Shown here piece after piece: positions 62,977 through 64,000 of a DNA stretch of 64,000 nucleotides (position 1 is the first letter of the stretch; each line of letters starts with the position of its first letter). Source of the DNA: an alpha proteobacterium U9-1i (GTDB lineage: Bacteria; Pseudomonadota; Alphaproteobacteria; Caulobacterales; Aquidulcibacteraceae); contig BBSY01000003.1 in the NCBI GenBank assembly GCA_000974665.1, positions 186,001 through 250,000 on the forward strand. The letters are read 5' to 3'. Below the pieces are notes generated by a model, which worked only from the letters and a program-made list of their open reading frames with translations, had not been told where the DNA came from and did not search any database. Position numbers and translations under genes: made by a program.

Positions 62977-63644
62977 GCAACGATGCTGCTTTCACGCCGG
63001 CTGCAGGTCGCGCCGAGTGGACGCCCTTCTATGATTTCGCCATCGCGCTCTTGACGCGCGAGCGCCGCTGGCGCGGCGGTTTGTTACGCCAAACCGCGCC
63101 TGCATCTGGCGATCGTATCTTGGACGTCGGATGTGGCACGGGCACTTTCGCTGTGATGTTAACGAAGGCCGCCCCGCACGCGCACGTCGCAGGCCTCGAT
63201 CCTGACCCTGAGGTGCTCATGCGTGCGCGCGCCAAGGGCGCAAAGGCCGATGCGGAAGTCGCCTTTCGGCAAGGCTTCGCGCGTGATGCGGACGCAGAGG
63301 CCGCGCGCTTCACCAAGGTCGTCTCAAGTTTGGTGTTCCATCAGGTTCCATTGGAGGAAAAACGCGCGGGCCTCGCTGCGATTTGGCGCGCGCTCGTTCC
63401 AGGCGGGTCGCTACATGTCGCCGACTACGGATTGCAGCGCACGTCGCTAATGCGCGCCGCGTTCCGCCAGGTGCAGCTGCTCGACGGTTTCGACAACACC
63501 GAGCCCAACGCACGCGGCGTCCTACCTGAACTGATGCGCGATGTTGGGTTTGTCTCGGTTCTGGAAACGGAAGTCATCGCCACGCTCACGGGCTCCATAT
63601 CGCTTTACCAGGCCCTTAAACCGCAAGCCGTGCCCAACGAATGA
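62973..63644 (+). CDS. class I SAM-dependent methyltransferase
   Basis: 223 residues from ATG at 62973, inside the lspA stop (ATGA), with GGAGG upstream. SAM-binding motif ILDVGCGTGTFAVML (about 50-64), acidic residue in VAGLDPDPEVL, and later SSLVFHQVP and LVPGGSLHVADYG. Typical small-molecule methyltransferase; substrate unknown. Coupled to lspA and 11 bp before the CDF gene, so it may act on metal or metalloid compounds, as an inference from context. Confidence 0.82.
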   Translation: MSNDAAFTPAAGRAEWTPFYDFAIALLTRERRWRGGLLRQTAPASGDRILDVGCGTGTFAVMLTKAAPHAHVAGLDPDPEVLMRARAKGAKADAEVAFRQGFARDADAEAARFTKVVSSLVFHQVPLEEKRAGLAAIWRALVPGGSLHVADYGLQRTSLMRAAFRQVQLLDGFDNTEPNARGVLPELMRDVGFVSVLETEVIATLTGSISLYQALKPQAVPNE

Positions 63645-63654
63645 GGAGCTCATT

Positions 63655-64000
63655 GTGAGCGATGAAAGCTACGAGGCGGTGACTCGCGAGCAGCGGCGGA
63701 CGCTGTGGATCGTGCTTGGCCTCAACCTGTTGCTTGTTGTTGTGATGGGCGGAGCGGGCCTTGCGTCGGACTCCAGCGCTTTGATCGCCAACGCGCTCGA
63801 CAACGCTTCTGACGCGGCCGTCTACGCGCTCAGTTTATTCGCGGTTGGCCGCGCTCTTAACTGGAAGCGCGGCGCTGCAGGCGCGTCCGGCATCCTGTTG
63901 ATCCTCTTTGGCCTTGGCGTCGTCGCCGACACCGTGCGGAGATTTCTGACGGGATCTGAGCCGATTGGCGCGACGATGATGGTCGTCGCCGTGTTTGCGG
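63655..64000 (+). CDS. cation diffusion facilitator (CDF) transporter, N-terminal part
   Basis: Partial gene cut by the window end (115 residues visible from GTG at 63655; GAGGAG upstream). Three hydrophobic segments (about 17-37, 52-66, 77-92) with the CDF TM2 metal-site pattern ALDNASDAAVYALSL (two Asp separated by three residues). CDF proteins export Zn, Co, Cd or Fe(II) by proton antiport. Third gene of the lspA operon. Confidence 0.82.
   Translation, partial: MSDESYEAVTREQRRTLWIVLGLNLLLVVVMGGAGLASDSSALIANALDNASDAAVYALSLFAVGRALNWKRGAAGASGILLILFGLGVVADTVRRFLTGSEPIGATMMVVAVFA

Overview
The window is GC-rich bacterial DNA and reads as accessory DNA of an alphaproteobacterium. Gene content and codon use suggest Caulobacterales/Hyphomonadaceae, but this is an inference because no rRNA or core housekeeping gene is present. 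It is best explained as part of an integrative and conjugative element, or a conjugative plasmid, loaded with metal-resistance modules. No integrase, relaxase or attachment site lies inside the 64 kb, so both element ends are outside the window.

Layout. (1) 1-7.3 kb, maintenance region: an unknown protein paired with an ImmA/IrrE protease, two small minus-strand genes, an SSB-like protein preceded by a 23-bp perfect inverted repeat, a partial mer module (divergent merR, merT-like, GDCCVxC protein; no merA), an ArdC-type antirestriction protein, a large ParB-like protein and an Lrp/AsnC regulator. (2) 7.65-18.9 kb, conjugation: a traG coupling protein followed by a tightly packed mating-pore operon (RHH protein, trbB, C, D, E, J, L, F, G, I and a small helix-turn-helix gene), mostly with 4-base ATGA overlaps. 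(3) 19.4-20.5 kb: the mobile mystery protein A/B pair (XRE regulator and Fic protein). (4) 20.6-32.1 kb: GtrA, ExoD, a methyltransferase-like protein and a lipoprotein on the minus strand, divergent from a tripartite RND efflux system, a two-component system and an MFS transporter. (5) 32.1-33.2 kb: non-coding junction with a dispersed hairpin repeat and a decayed second copy of the mobile mystery locus. (6) 33.2-46.5 kb, copper region: an ATP-grasp-like enzyme, copD, two copC-like genes, copB and copA under a CueR-type operator; a cnrYXH-like sigma/anti-sigma/sensor trio; a DUF411 protein; cueR and a copper P-type ATPase; an AraC regulator; a 49-residue Cys-rich metallothionein-like protein; a hydrolase and a DUF3703 fusion. 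(7) 46.8-64 kb: cusCBA with CusF, a P1B-4 ATPase, an AhpD-like protein, czcCBA, and an lspA / methyltransferase / CDF transporter operon cut by the window end.

Functionally, the resistance genes form layered envelope defence: inner-membrane ATPases and CDF move ions to the periplasm; RND pumps export Cu/Ag and Zn/Co/Ni/Cd type cations across the outer membrane; CopA, CopB, CopC and CusF oxidise or bind periplasmic copper; and a small Cys-rich protein may buffer cytosolic metal. MerR-type dyads upstream of merT, copA, the copper ATPase and lspA indicate metal-responsive control.

Three copies of a ~150-bp hairpin repeat (about 18.9, 32.2 and 46.6 kb) sit between the conjugation, first RND, copper and cus/czc modules, suggesting that the cargo was assembled as cassettes.
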